Below are positions 18,029 to 27,585 of a stretch of 64,000 nucleotides of DNA, piece after piece. The position numbers and the translations under genes were made by a program. The stretch lies in assembly GCF_023502145.1 (NCBI RefSeq), contig NZ_JAMFLI010000002.1, positions 62,001-126,000 of the forward strand. Direction: 5' to 3'. The first letter of the stretch is position 1. Every line of letters begins with the position of its first letter. The DNA comes from Craterilacuibacter sp. RT1T (GTDB taxonomy: Bacteria; Pseudomonadota; Gammaproteobacteria; Burkholderiales; Chromobacteriaceae). The notes beneath the pieces were generated by a model. That model was not told the DNA's origin. It was given only the letters and a program-made list of their open reading frames with translations, and did not search any database.

Positions 18029-18964
18029 ATGTCCGTGGTGTCATCCCTTAATCCCGCGACTGATTTATCCCGCCAGCTGGCACTCGATCCATCGGGTGCC
18101 AGCCGTCTGGCCGATATTGCACGCAAAAGCCCGGAAGAGGGCATACGTCAGGTTGCCCACCAGTTCGAATCCATGCTGATGGAGACCATGGTGCGCTCTA
18201 TGCGGGCAACCGATCTGGGCGGCGAGGAAGATAGCTCGGACATGCAGACCTGGCGCGGCATGCTGGACCAGCAGATGGTGCAGGCCATGGTGGGCTCGGG
18301 TGGCATCGGCATGGGGGATATGCTGGCGCGTGAGATAGGCAAGCTCTCCCAAGTTGAGATGCCCGCGCGCGAGGTGCAGCGTTTAGCCAGCCCGGCATCG
18401 ACCTTGCCCTCTGCACTCATGCAATCGCTTGAGCGTGCCCGCCTGGCCGTCAAAACCGTGGCCGAGCCGGCGGCTGTGCCGACCGATAGCCAGGTTGCCA
18501 TTCCGCGCGAGGCGCGAGCCTTTGTGGAAACGCTGTTGCCGCATGCGCAAAAAGCGGCCGCGCAACTGGGGGTCGATGCACACCTGATCGTCAGCCATGC
18601 TGCGCTGGAGTCGGGCTGGGGCAAACGTACCATCCGCCACCCCGACGGGCGCGAGAGCTACAACCTGTTCGGCATCAAGGCCGGCGGCAGCTGGCAGGGC
18701 GACAGCGTCGCGACGCTGACCACCGAATTTGTCGGTGGCAAGGCGCAAAAACAGGTGGAAAGCTTCCGCGCCTACGGCTCTTTGCAAGAGGCGTTTAACG
18801 ACTATGCCCGGCTGATCCAGGGTAGCTCGCGCTATCAGGCGGCGTTGGGCAGCGGCACGGATGCCGCCGCTTACGGTAAAGCGCTGCAGCAGGGCGGTTA
18901 TGCGACCGATCCGGCTTATGCCCAGAAACTGCAGGCTGTCGCGCGTAGCGCCCGACAGGGATAA
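18029..18964 (+). CDS. flgJ: FlgJ: rod-cap protein fused to peptidoglycan hydrolase
   Basis: A 311-residue two-domain protein. The N-terminal ~100 residues (rod-binding, VAHQFESMLMETMVRSMR) cap the growing rod. The C-terminal domain from about residue 155 is a glucosaminidase-type (GH73) hydrolase with SHAALESGWGKRTIRHPDGRE and YNLFGIKAG, which opens the cell wall for rod passage. AAGGAG precedes the ATG. Confidence 0.95.
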   Translation: MSVVSSLNPATDLSRQLALDPSGASRLADIARKSPEEGIRQVAHQFESMLMETMVRSMRATDLGGEEDSSDMQTWRGMLDQQMVQAMVGSGGIGMGDMLAREIGKLSQVEMPAREVQRLASPASTLPSALMQSLERARLAVKTVAEPAAVPTDSQVAIPREARAFVETLLPHAQKAAAQLGVDAHLIVSHAALESGWGKRTIRHPDGRESYNLFGIKAGGSWQGDSVATLTTEFVGGKAQKQVESFRAYGSLQEAFNDYARLIQGSSRYQAALGSGTDAAAYGKALQQGGYATDPAYAQKLQAVARSARQG

Positions 18965-18968
18965 ATAC

Positions 18969-18995
18969 TAAACATTCTGCCGAATGGGTCGATAA
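18969..18995 (+). promoter_or_regulatory. Sigma-28 (FliA) promoter of flgKL
   Basis: TAAACATT (18969-18976), an 11-bp spacer, then GTCGATAA (18988-18995), which closely matches the FliA consensus TAAAGTTT-N11-GCCGATAA. The flgK start is 25 bases downstream. Confidence 0.8.
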
Positions 18996-19019
18996 GCAGA
19001 GTGTGATGAAGGAGATAAC

Positions 19020-21116
19020 GTGTCCATTTTCAATATCGGTTTGTCGGGGCTGAATGCGGCGCAAGTTGCGCTCAGTACCGTAGCCCAGAACGTGACCAAC
19101 GTGAATACTCCGGGCTATCACCGTCAGCGCGTGAGTCAGGCCGCACAAATGCCGAGCTTCGAAGGTTATGGCTTTGTCGGGCGCGGGGTCGAGATGACGG
19201 CGGTGAACCGTGTCTATAACAGCTATCTGGAGCGTCAGCTGACAACTGCGACGACGCAGGACAGCAAGCTGATGACGCAGATGTCGTATTTGTCGCAGCT
19301 GGAAGACTTGCTGGGCGATGAGAGCACCAGCCTCGGCAATAGCATGTCCGATCTGTTCAAATCCATGCAGGCATTGAATTCGACACCCGACTCCATTCCG
19401 GCACGTCAGTCCGTGGTCAATAGTGCGCAAGCATTTGCCGGACGGGTGCAATTGGTGAATGGCCGTTTTGAAGAGTTGCGTACCGGCATCAATACCCAGA
19501 TACATTCCAGCGTCAGCCAGATCAACGCCATTGGCAAGCAAATTTCCGAAATCAATGTGCAGATCCAGTCCTTGGGCCAGGGCGCGGCGATCCCCAATGA
19601 TCTGATGGATAAGCGGGATCAGCTGGTACTGGATCTGAACCGTCTGGTGAAGGCCGATGTGACCGTGCAATCGGATGGCCGCTATACCGTCTCGATTGGC
19701 AGCGGACAGGCACTGGTGGCTTCTGGTGACCACTTTCCTTTGGAAGTGGTTCCATCGCTGGAGGATCCGCAGAAGCTGGAAATTGCCTATGCCGGCAGTA
19801 ATGGCACGGTTCGTATTCCCGACCGTTTATTCGAAGGCGGCTCGCTCTCCGGTCTGATCAATAGCAAGGCCGAGGCACTTAACCGCTCGCAGGCGGATTT
19901 GGGGCGTCTGGTGATTGAGGTCGCCGACCAGCTCAACCGTCAGTCGAGTACTGGCCGCGACCTGTATAACCAGCCCGGTGGTGACATTTTTAAAAGCCTC
20001 AATGCGTTCCGGCCCTTGCCGGTAGGTGAAGAGATTCAGCCCCCGACGGTGCCGCCGACTTTCCAGACACTGGAAACGCAGATGAAAAGCTACCGCGATG
20101 CGGCTGCGAATTTTGCCGTCGTGATTACCGATCCGTCCAAACTGGCGGTGGGTTCTTCGCTTAAGGCTTCGCTGCCGCTGGATGGCAAGCTTAAACCGAC
20201 GATTTCCTCGGTGTGGCAATCGGCGCAAGGTAGTAATGGGGCAGCCATCCCCACCTTGCCCGGGCCGATAGAACTCAAATATGTCCCGGATGCGAAGCCG
20301 CCATTCACTGCCGCAGGCTATACCGTGACCGATGCGCCAGGCGTGCCGGGCGGATATGTCCTGACCAGCGATACGGATCCGTCTTTGGTGGTCGAATTCA
20401 AAGCCGAGGGCATGGGCGAGGATGCGGCGACCTTGCTTATTTCGAACAAGGCGCTGGGCAAGGATACCAACTCAGGTTTTGCCGTCAAACCCGAGGCCGG
20501 CGGGATTGCCGCCATGTGGGCACCTTATGGCGATACGGTAGGGAGTATGCCGGCCGCGGGTGTCAGTATCAGCTGGGATGGGAGTGCCTGGTCTGCACCG
20601 GCAGGCTATACGGTAGAGGCGGCCAATCCGCCTGACAACGGTTACCGCATTATGAATGCTGCTGGTGAGCAGGTGGTCGGCTTTGCCGCTAATCCGGCCA
20701 AGCTTGCTGCTGGCAATAGCTTTACCATCGGATCGGGGCCATCGGATTTCACGCCATCCGACAACAGCAATATGCTGGCGATGGTCAAAATTCAGACCAA
20801 GAAGACCATGAGCAGCACCCCTAATGGTATTAACAACTTCCATCCGGGGGATGCGGCAGGAAAAACGACGGACTTTCAGGGGTTTTTTGGTCAGTTGGTC
20901 AGCTTTGTCGGCAATAAAACCAATGAAGTTAAGATTGCAGCACAGGCTCAGACCGTGACTCTGAAAGAAACCTATCTTGCCCGGGAATCCTTTTCCGGCG
21001 TGAACCTGGATGAAGAAGCAGCCAATTTGATTCGTTTCCAGCAGGCGTATCAGGCATCGAGCAAGGTGATCCAGATTGCGCAGCAGGTTTTTTCCGATCT
21101 GCTACAGATGCGTTAA
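19020..21116 (+). CDS. flgK: Flagellar hook-filament junction protein FlgK
   Basis: A 698-residue junction protein (HAP1). N-terminal IFNIGLSGLNAAQVALSTVAQNVTNVNTPGYHRQRV and C-terminal GVNLDEEAANLIRFQQAYQASSKVIQIAQQVFSDLLQMR are the conserved axial helices. It is about 150 residues longer than E. coli FlgK (547); the extra length lies in the surface-exposed middle (about residues 330-590), where two similar blocks with AGYTV and GY sequences occur. The GTG start has AAGGAG upstream. Confidence 0.95.
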   Translation: MSIFNIGLSGLNAAQVALSTVAQNVTNVNTPGYHRQRVSQAAQMPSFEGYGFVGRGVEMTAVNRVYNSYLERQLTTATTQDSKLMTQMSYLSQLEDLLGDESTSLGNSMSDLFKSMQALNSTPDSIPARQSVVNSAQAFAGRVQLVNGRFEELRTGINTQIHSSVSQINAIGKQISEINVQIQSLGQGAAIPNDLMDKRDQLVLDLNRLVKADVTVQSDGRYTVSIGSGQALVASGDHFPLEVVPSLEDPQKLEIAYAGSNGTVRIPDRLFEGGSLSGLINSKAEALNRSQADLGRLVIEVADQLNRQSSTGRDLYNQPGGDIFKSLNAFRPLPVGEEIQPPTVPPTFQTLETQMKSYRDAAANFAVVITDPSKLAVGSSLKASLPLDGKLKPTISSVWQSAQGSNGAAIPTLPGPIELKYVPDAKPPFTAAGYTVTDAPGVPGGYVLTSDTDPSLVVEFKAEGMGEDAATLLISNKALGKDTNSGFAVKPEAGGIAAMWAPYGDTVGSMPAAGVSISWDGSAWSAPAGYTVEAANPPDNGYRIMNAAGEQVVGFAANPAKLAAGNSFTIGSGPSDFTPSDNSNMLAMVKIQTKKTMSSTPNGINNFHPGDAAGKTTDFQGFFGQLVSFVGNKTNEVKIAAQAQTVTLKETYLARESFSGVNLDEEAANLIRFQQAYQASSKVIQIAQQVFSDLLQMR

Positions 21117-21131
21117 CCGAGAGATTGAGTC

Positions 21132-22310
21132 ATGCGTATTAGTTCGAATACCCAGTTTATTGCCTCCAATTACAGCCTGAATTCTAATCATGCCCGGTTG
21201 AGCAGTCTGAACGAGCAGCTCTCTTCACTGAAACGCATCAACCGTCCGTCGGATGATCCGGTTGCTTCCGCCCAATTGATCAATCTGGGGCAGTCCATGT
21301 CGCGCAATGACCAGATGATGATCAATACCCGCACGATAGAGTCGACGCTGGCGCTATCCGAGGAGTATCTGTTCCGGGGCGGGGAGGTTCTGCAGAGCAT
21401 TCAGAATCTGGCCATTCAAGCCGGTAATGCCTCATTGACGGATGAGGATCGCAGCTATTTGCGTACCCAGTTGCAGGAGCAGGTCAAAGGTCTGGTTGGT
21501 ATTGCCAACAGTGCGGATGGCCAAGGCAAGTATTTGTTTAGCGGTACCAAGTCGGATACGCCGCCATTCGAATTGACGCTGGAGCCGACCATGAGCATCC
21601 AGTACAAGGGCGACTGGCAGCGGCAGGACGTTGCGGCTTCTGCATCGCGAGATATTGCCATTACCGAACCGGGGGGATTGTTGTTTGGCGCCTCGTCTAC
21701 GGTGGCCGATGCGAGCAAACCTGACGAATTCAGCGCCGGCAATGAGCTGTGGCAGGCGCTGGCTCGTTTTGACCAGATTCTGGCCGCCGGCCCGAATGGG
21801 ATGGCTAAGGCGGGGCCGGATGGCGAGGTCGTGATGAATAATGCGACGCCACCTGCTGCGGTGTTGGGTGCCGATGGTAAGCCCATGCAGTTCAAGGATG
21901 GTTTGCCGCGACTGGATGTGAATGGTGCTGCCTTGCTTGAGCCCGTGCTGGATGCCGGTGGCAATCCTGTGCTGGGGCCAGATGGTGTGACCCCCTTGCA
22001 GCAGGCGCAGACCAAGGATTTGCCGCCGACTTATGATGAGTCGCTAGCCAAAACCATTGAAGGCTTGAAGGATGGGCAGGAGCAATTGCTACGCTCCCAT
22101 ACCTCTATCGGCGCGCGCCGCGCCGAGGTGGAGACTTTGAGCAAAACCGGCGAAGGTTTGGATGTGCAATATAAATCTGCCGTAGGCCAGTTGCAGGATC
22201 TGGACTATGTACAGGCCATTACCGACCTGAATATGGCGATTACGGCACTGGATACCACGCAAAAAACGTATAAGCTGGTGTCCGAGCTCAGCCTGTTCAA
22301 ATATATCTGA
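21132..22310 (+). CDS. flgL: Flagellar hook-filament junction protein FlgL
   Basis: A 392-residue flagellin-like junction protein (HAP3). It starts MRISSNTQFIASNYSLNSNHARLSSLNEQLSSLKRINRPSDDPV, the flagellin-type N-terminus, and ends with the matching helix LQDLDYVQAITDLNMAITALDTTQKTYKLVSELSLFKYI. It is longer than E. coli FlgL (317), with the excess in the middle (residues 210-300). Fifteen bases after flgK, the same sigma-28 unit. Confidence 0.95.
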   Translation: MRISSNTQFIASNYSLNSNHARLSSLNEQLSSLKRINRPSDDPVASAQLINLGQSMSRNDQMMINTRTIESTLALSEEYLFRGGEVLQSIQNLAIQAGNASLTDEDRSYLRTQLQEQVKGLVGIANSADGQGKYLFSGTKSDTPPFELTLEPTMSIQYKGDWQRQDVAASASRDIAITEPGGLLFGASSTVADASKPDEFSAGNELWQALARFDQILAAGPNGMAKAGPDGEVVMNNATPPAAVLGADGKPMQFKDGLPRLDVNGAALLEPVLDAGGNPVLGPDGVTPLQQAQTKDLPPTYDESLAKTIEGLKDGQEQLLRSHTSIGARRAEVETLSKTGEGLDVQYKSAVGQLQDLDYVQAITDLNMAITALDTTQKTYKLVSELSLFKYI

Positions 22311-22331
22311 TCCGCGCCGGTGAAAGCCGCC

Positions 22332-23330
22332 TCAGGCGGCAACCGGCTCGATCACGATCCCTGCCCTTAGCCCCGGTTTGACGCCGGGGTTGGGGAACAG
22401 GATGCGTTCATTCCCGCCTTGCGCGATATAGCGCGTGTCGCCATCCTCGGCAATCACCATGCCATCAGGTAGTAGCGTGAAATTCTCTACCTTGTCATCC
22501 AGATTGAGCCTGAAGTCATCGCTGTGCTTGATCAGATTGTATTTGGCGCGAAATAGCAGCGGGCAGGGGGCGAGTCTGGGTTTTGCTGCGGCCAAGAGGC
22601 GGCGCAAGCCCTCTTCAATACCGGCAAAGCGTGAAAGATCATTTTCACCGAAGGGGCGTGCCTTGCCCAGCTCCAGCGTAAAAGCATCGGCTTGGCAGTG
22701 GTAGCTGGTGTAATAGCTGAAGGTCGTGGCGGGTGCGCTATGCAATAGCAGCGCCTCTATCCCGCAACCGCCCAGCCATGCCTGTTGCGCGTCGTTCTGC
22801 TGTTTGTCGTGCAAAAAGGGGACGATGGCGAATTTTTCGAATACCGAGCCGCGAATAGCGGTATGCAAATCGTAGTGCAGGCGCCGTGCGCCATCGGGCG
22901 TGCTTGAGAAGAAGTGTGCGGCAATGCGCTCGATTTCGGCCGCGCGCAAAGACTCCTGCGCGTCGGGGTGTTGCCGGTGTGCACCCGCAAATAGCCGGTT
23001 CATGTCGAAATCGATATAGCGCTCGCCGCTCTTGAGTGCAGCGGGATGGCCCAAAACCAGCAATAGGCGGGTCTGTAGCAGTAGGCGTCCAGCGAGGATG
23101 TCGCTTAGCAGGGTATTGAGGACTTCGACGGGTGCCGTTTCATTGCCGTGAATGCCGGCGGAGATCAGGATATGGTCGGCATGTGCGGCCAGCTTGTGCG
23201 GAACGAGTTCCAGCAAGCCACGACCATGCCAGACCATGCGTAGTTGGGTAAGGGTGCAGGAGGCAGGGAAGTCGGTTTTTGCTGCCGCAAGCGTGGCAGC
23301 GAGGAAGTCGGTGTGAGGGCTGAACGGCAT
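22332..23330 (-). CDS. astE: Succinylglutamate desuccinylase
   Basis: A 332-residue zinc hydrolase of the AstE/aspartoacylase family that releases glutamate and succinate in the last step of the AST arginine-degradation route. The zinc site is in SAGIHGNETAPVE (H and E) with the later histidine in HYDLHTAIRGS; the C-terminal ERILFPNPGVKPGLRAG matches AstE. ATG 23330 is chosen because the homology begins there; a TTG further 5' would add 25 unlikely residues. No other ast genes are adjacent. Confidence 0.9.
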   Translation of the reverse strand: MPFSPHTDFLAATLAAAKTDFPASCTLTQLRMVWHGRGLLELVPHKLAAHADHILISAGIHGNETAPVEVLNTLLSDILAGRLLLQTRLLLVLGHPAALKSGERYIDFDMNRLFAGAHRQHPDAQESLRAAEIERIAAHFFSSTPDGARRLHYDLHTAIRGSVFEKFAIVPFLHDKQQNDAQQAWLGGCGIEALLLHSAPATTFSYYTSYHCQADAFTLELGKARPFGENDLSRFAGIEEGLRRLLAAAKPRLAPCPLLFRAKYNLIKHSDDFRLNLDDKVENFTLLPDGMVIAEDGDTRYIAQGGNERILFPNPGVKPGLRAGIVIEPVAA

Positions 23331-23441
23331 GGCGGACACATTTCCTGGCGGGTAGCGTAATAACGGTTTGACATAGCATACGGCAAAAGCGGGTGCTTTT
23401 GCCAACGTTGCTATCCGGTGTCGGCCACCCGCCTGCCGGGC

Positions 23442-24227
23442 TTAGTCCTGCCAGTGCGGTTTGCGCTTTTCGATGAAGGCGCGCAAACCTTCCCGTCCTT
23501 CCTGGCTGCTGCGTGTTTCACTGGCACGGTGGATGGCCAGCTCCATTGCTTCCTTGCCCGTACCCAGTAAAGCCAGATCGTTAATCAGGCATTTTGCCTG
23601 ATGCATGGCTTGCGGACCATTACACAGCAGATTGCTGACTTGTAGTGCGATAGCACTATCCAGTTCTTCGTCTTCGACAACCTGATGCAGCAGCCCCAGT
23701 CGCTTGGCCTTGCCTGCATTGAGCCGCTCGGCGCTGAGGAAATAGCGTCTTGCCGCACGCTCGCCAATGGCGCGCAGAACAAAGGGTGCAATGGAGGCAG
23801 GAATGGCGCCTATGCGGGTATCGGGGAAGCTGAACAGGGCTTCGGACACGCCGTAGGCCATATCACAGCAACTGATGAGCCCGGCGCCGATGCCGAAAGC
23901 CGAGCCTTGTACCCGGGCGATCGTAGGCTGGGGCAGGGTGTCCAGCGTATGCAGCATGGTGCTGACTAGGCGGGCTTGTTGTGCGATCTCGTCGGCACTG
24001 GCACTGGCCATTCTTTGTAGCCACGCCATATCATGCCCGGCCGAGAAGTTGATGCCGTTACCGGTCAGGATAAGGACACGGATACTTTTATCGGCGGCGA
24101 CCTGAGCTAGGGTGTGGGTGAGCAGGCTCACCATCTCATCGTCCATGGCATTATGCAGGTCGGGGCGGTTGAGACGGATCGTGGCAACACCGCGTGTGTC
24201 TTGGCTGAGTAGGATGGTCGCTGTCAT
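23442..24227 (-). CDS. Enoyl-CoA hydratase/isomerase family protein
   Basis: A 261-residue crotonase-fold protein. Oxyanion-hole segments are FSAGHDMAWLQRM and VQGSAFGIGAGLISCCDMAYG. The pattern (GHD-WL-RM-, PQPTIARVQGSAFG) is closest to methylglutaconyl-CoA hydratase-type members of leucine breakdown, but the substrate is uncertain. ATG 24227 has AGGAAAC just upstream. Lies 17 bases after the alpha/beta hydrolase gene, probably one transcript. Confidence 0.85.
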   Translation of the reverse strand: MTATILLSQDTRGVATIRLNRPDLHNAMDDEMVSLLTHTLAQVAADKSIRVLILTGNGINFSAGHDMAWLQRMASASADEIAQQARLVSTMLHTLDTLPQPTIARVQGSAFGIGAGLISCCDMAYGVSEALFSFPDTRIGAIPASIAPFVLRAIGERAARRYFLSAERLNAGKAKRLGLLHQVVEDEELDSAIALQVSNLLCNGPQAMHQAKCLINDLALLGTGKEAMELAIHRASETRSSQEGREGLRAFIEKRKPHWQD

Positions 24228-24244
24228 TTGGGGTTTCCTTGTCT

Positions 24245-25033
24245 TTATCCTGCAAAGTGCGTAATGGCGTGCGCCAGGGCCTGTGGTGCCTCCAAGTGCA
24301 AGGCATGACCGCAATCATCCAGCTGCAGTAAGCGGGCATGCGGGATGTTTTGCGCCAGCAGGGCGGACTGGTAATAGGGCGTCAGACGGTCGACGCGGCC
24401 TACGATGATCAGTGTCTCGCAATTGAGGCTGTTTAGCCAAGGGCGTGCATCATGTTCGAGCACGCCACGGCTGAGGCGTTGTGTTGCCGGCCAGTCTACG
24501 CTGGCTGCAATTTCGCGTAGCCGTGGCAGCATGGCCTGTTGTGTGCTGAGAAAATGGCTGGAAAACAGCCAGGGCAGGCCGGTGTTAAAGCGAAGTTCAA
24601 AGCCGCCAGCCTCATCCGAGTTGGCCCAGTTGCGGGCAATCAGCTCATTGACCGGGTCGGACCAGGCCAGTGTCGCAGCCAGTATCAGGCGTGACAGGCG
24701 TGTCGGGTGTTGCCGCGCAAAGTGTTGCGCCACCATGCCGCCATAAGACAAACCCGCCACATTGACTTGTCCGATTTGCAATTGATCCAGCAAGGTCGCG
24801 ACATCATCCGCCTGATCGCTCAGGCAATAGTGCTCGGCCACCGGCTTGGCGCTTAAACCCTGACCGCAAAAATCCAGTTGCAAGACCCGAAAGTGTGGCG
24901 TCAGAAAGGGGAGCAGCAAGCCCCATGCTGTTGTGCTCATGGTGATACCGTTCAGTAGCAGTAATGCCGGCTTGTCCTTGTTGCCATGATCTTCATAGAA
25001 CAAGCGCTGTTGTCTGGCTTCAAAGTAGGGCAT
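24245..25033 (-). CDS. Alpha/beta-fold hydrolase
   Basis: A 262-residue hydrolase resembling 3-oxoadipate enol-lactonases and related esterases. The nucleophile elbow is GLSYGG (serine near residue 95), an acid in VGRVDRLTP and the histidine in CGHALHLEAP. No signal peptide. Substrate unknown; its pairing with an enoyl-CoA hydratase suggests a small catabolic operon. Confidence 0.82.
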   Translation of the reverse strand: MPYFEARQQRLFYEDHGNKDKPALLLLNGITMSTTAWGLLLPFLTPHFRVLQLDFCGQGLSAKPVAEHYCLSDQADDVATLLDQLQIGQVNVAGLSYGGMVAQHFARQHPTRLSRLILAATLAWSDPVNELIARNWANSDEAGGFELRFNTGLPWLFSSHFLSTQQAMLPRLREIAASVDWPATQRLSRGVLEHDARPWLNSLNCETLIIVGRVDRLTPYYQSALLAQNIPHARLLQLDDCGHALHLEAPQALAHAITHFAG

Positions 25034-25510
25034 GCGTCACCTCCGCTCCTGTTTATACCATTGTAGTGTCTTCCTTCGCGCGCTCCAGACTCTTTGGTGG
25101 GTACGAAATCTTGTCTGGTCTGTTTGAGTATTTAAACAGCGCTACGCTTTCTTTGATCTTTTTGGCTGCGATATTGTCTGACAATGCCGTAATTTGCCTA
25201 GCCTGCTGATCTTTTTTGTTTAAGCCCGTGTTTTTTATGCATTATCTTGCGCTGCAACAATGAAAAAGTCCGCATTTGATGCTTGTCAATTTTATTAAAC
25301 ATGGCATAAGCTGCAGTTGCATTTTGCCATTTGGATAATTGTGTGGTGTCGCCATCGCGTTGTGGCGGGGTTAGGGATGACTAATCTGACGGCCGCTATA
25401 CGGTCGGCATCGTGCCGAGGCATGCAATTTGCTTATGCTTGGGCGGATCAAGCTGCAATCAAAAAACTAGAAGTTGCGCAGCAAACCAAATCTACATTGA
25501 GGGAGTCATC
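25034..25510. other. Intergenic region before potG
   Basis: About 480 bases between divergent genes. It is AT-rich and shows no convincing gene. A short open frame (25075-25209) has no coding character. It should hold the promoters for both the minus-strand hydrolase operon and potGHI. Confidence 0.5.
25283..25310 (+). promoter_or_regulatory. Candidate promoter of potGHI
   Basis: TTGTCA (25283-25288), 16 bp, then CATAAG (25305-25310). The -35 is good and the -10 weak; it is about 200 bases before the potG start. Confidence 0.3.
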
Positions 25511-26653
25511 ATGACGGAAGCTGTTGTTGCCTCGTCCGGTGCGGCTAAAGCCGCAGCCGGTCAGCCGTATCTGAAAATTGCTGGCATTGTTAAAAAATTC
25601 GGCGACAATTTTGCCGTTGATAATCTCGACCTTGAAATCCAGCAGCACGAGATTTTTGCCTTGCTGGGCAGTTCCGGCTGCGGCAAGTCGACGCTGCTGC
25701 GCATGCTGGCGGGCATGGAGCGGCCAACCTCGGGCAAGATCATTCTGGATGGGCAGGACATTACCCAGTTAGCGCCGTATGAGCGCCCACTCAATATGAT
25801 GTTCCAGAGCTATGCCCTGTTCCCGCATATGACTGTCGAGCAGAACATCGCCTTCGGCCTGAAACAGGATGGCCTGCCCAAAGATGAAATCGCCAACCGT
25901 GTACTGGAAATGCTGGATCTGGTGCAGCTACGCAAATACGCCAGCCGCAAGCCTTACCAGTTGTCCGGTGGCCAGCAGCAGCGTGTCGCACTGGCGCGCT
26001 CGCTGGCCAAACGGCCGAAAATGCTGTTGCTGGACGAGCCATTGGGCGCGCTGGATAAAAAACTCAGGCAGCAAACCCAACTGGAACTGGTCAATACGCT
26101 GGAAAAGGTCGGCGTCACTTGCATCATGGTGACGCATGATCAGGAAGAAGCGATGACCATGGCCACGCGTATCGGCATTATGAGTGAGGGCAAGCTGTTG
26201 CAGGTCGGCACGCCGTCGCAGATTTACGACTATCCGAATTGCCGCTTTACCGCCGAATTCATTGGCGAGACCAATCTCTTTACCGGCCAGGTGGTGGTCG
26301 ACGAGGCCGACCGCGTCGAAATCGAAACCGCAGAACTGGGCGGGCGCATTCAGGTCAGCCACGGCATTACCGGCCCCAAAGGCATGGATGTCTGGGCCAG
26401 TGTGCGTCCGGAAGATGTCCGTATCGATATTCGCCCTATCGCCGCCGGCCCCAATGCCGCGCGCGGCAAGGTCAAGGAAATTGCTTACCTTGGCAGCTTC
26501 TCCATTTATCACGTGATTTTGCCTAGCGGCAAAGTGGTCAAGTCCATGGTGCCGGCCAACCGCTGGTACGAGGCGGGCGAGCAGGAACCGACCTGGAACG
26601 ATGAAGTGTATGTCAGCTGGCGCGCAGACATGCCTGTCGTGCTGACGGCTTAA
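25511..26653 (+). CDS. potG: Putrescine ABC transporter ATP-binding protein
   Basis: A 380-residue ATPase that powers polyamine import at the inner membrane. Walker [10 protein letters not shown] is at residues 53-61, the signature [16 protein letters not shown] follows, then Walker [12 protein letters not shown] and the switch histidine in [15 protein letters not shown]-terminal TOBE regulatory domain completes it. Its sequence follows E. coli PotG ([30 protein letters not shown]). ATG 25511 has GGGAG upstream. No periplasmic receptor gene (potF) is adjacent. Confidence 0.9.
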   Translation: MTEAVVASSGAAKAAAGQPYLKIAGIVKKFGDNFAVDNLDLEIQQHEIFALLGSSGCGKSTLLRMLAGMERPTSGKIILDGQDITQLAPYERPLNMMFQSYALFPHMTVEQNIAFGLKQDGLPKDEIANRVLEMLDLVQLRKYASRKPYQLSGGQQQRVALARSLAKRPKMLLLDEPLGALDKKLRQQTQLELVNTLEKVGVTCIMVTHDQEEAMTMATRIGIMSEGKLLQVGTPSQIYDYPNCRFTAEFIGETNLFTGQVVVDEADRVEIETAELGGRIQVSHGITGPKGMDVWASVRPEDVRIDIRPIAAGPNAARGKVKEIAYLGSFSIYHVILPSGKVVKSMVPANRWYEAGEQEPTWNDEVYVSWRADMPVVLTA

Positions 26654-26667
26654 GGGAGAACGGCCTG

Positions 26668-27585
26668 ATGGATATCCAGCATTTTGCCAAAAAGTGGCTC
26701 AAACCCGGGCGCGGCAGCGTAATCGCCATGCCGTATCTGTGGCTGGGCGTATTTTTTCTGATTCCGTTTTTCATCGTGCTCAAGATCAGCTTTGCCGAGC
26801 AGGATATCGCCATTCCGCCGTTTACCAGCTTGCTGGCGTACGAGGAGGGTTTTCTCAATATCAAGGTCAACCTGTCGAATTTTCTGTTCATCTTTACCGA
26901 TGAATTTTATTTCGACACCTATATCTCGTCGCTCAAGGTTGCGCTGGTGACTACGGTGCTGTGCCTGCTCCTGGGCTATCCGATCGCCTATGCCATTGCC
27001 CGTACCGATCCTGCGCGGCGCAATGTGCTGTTGATGCTGGTGATGTTGCCGTTCTGGACCTCTTTCTTGCTGCGCGTCTATGCCTGGATGGGCTTGCTGA
27101 ACGAGAACGGTCTGATCAACACCTTCTTGCTGTGGACCGGCATCATCAGCGAGCCTTTGCAGATGTTCCATACCGACTTCTCGCTGTACTTGGTGATGTT
27201 GTATGCCTATCTGCCGTTTATGATCCTGCCGCTTTACTCGCATCTGGTGAAGATGGATGTGCGCCTGCTGGAAGCCGCCGGCGACTTGGGGGCCAAGCCC
27301 TTGAAGGCATTTGCCACCATCACCTTGCCCTTGTCCAGAAACGGCATTATTGCCGGCTCCATGCTGGTGTTTATTCCTGCCGTGGGCGAGTTTGTGATTC
27401 CGGAGCTGGTTGGCAGCTCGGAAACGCTGATGATAGGCAAGGTGTTGTGGAACGAGTTCTTCGACAATAACAACTGGCCGATGGCCGCTGCCGTGGCAAC
27501 CGTGATGGTCTTGCTATTGCTGGTGCCGATTGCCTTTTTCCACCGCTTCGAGACGCGTGAGCTGGAGGGTAAGAACCATGTATAA
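26668..27585 (+). CDS. potH: Putrescine ABC transporter permease PotH
   Basis: A 305-residue permease with six predicted membrane segments and the ABC-permease EAA loop (EAAGDLGAKPLKAFATITLPLS) that docks on PotG. It begins 14 bases after potG and overlaps potI by 8 bases, showing translational coupling. Confidence 0.92.
   Translation: MDIQHFAKKWLKPGRGSVIAMPYLWLGVFFLIPFFIVLKISFAEQDIAIPPFTSLLAYEEGFLNIKVNLSNFLFIFTDEFYFDTYISSLKVALVTTVLCLLLGYPIAYAIARTDPARRNVLLMLVMLPFWTSFLLRVYAWMGLLNENGLINTFLLWTGIISEPLQMFHTDFSLYLVMLYAYLPFMILPLYSHLVKMDVRLLEAAGDLGAKPLKAFATITLPLSRNGIIAGSMLVFIPAVGEFVIPELVGSSETLMIGKVLWNEFFDNNNWPMAAAVATVMVLLLLVPIAFFHRFETRELEGKNHV

Noticed and set aside
22327-22341. GCCGCC-TCA-GGCGGC hairpin as a flgL terminator
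   Set aside because: No T run follows and it overlaps the end of astE; it may stall transcription but cannot be called a terminator.
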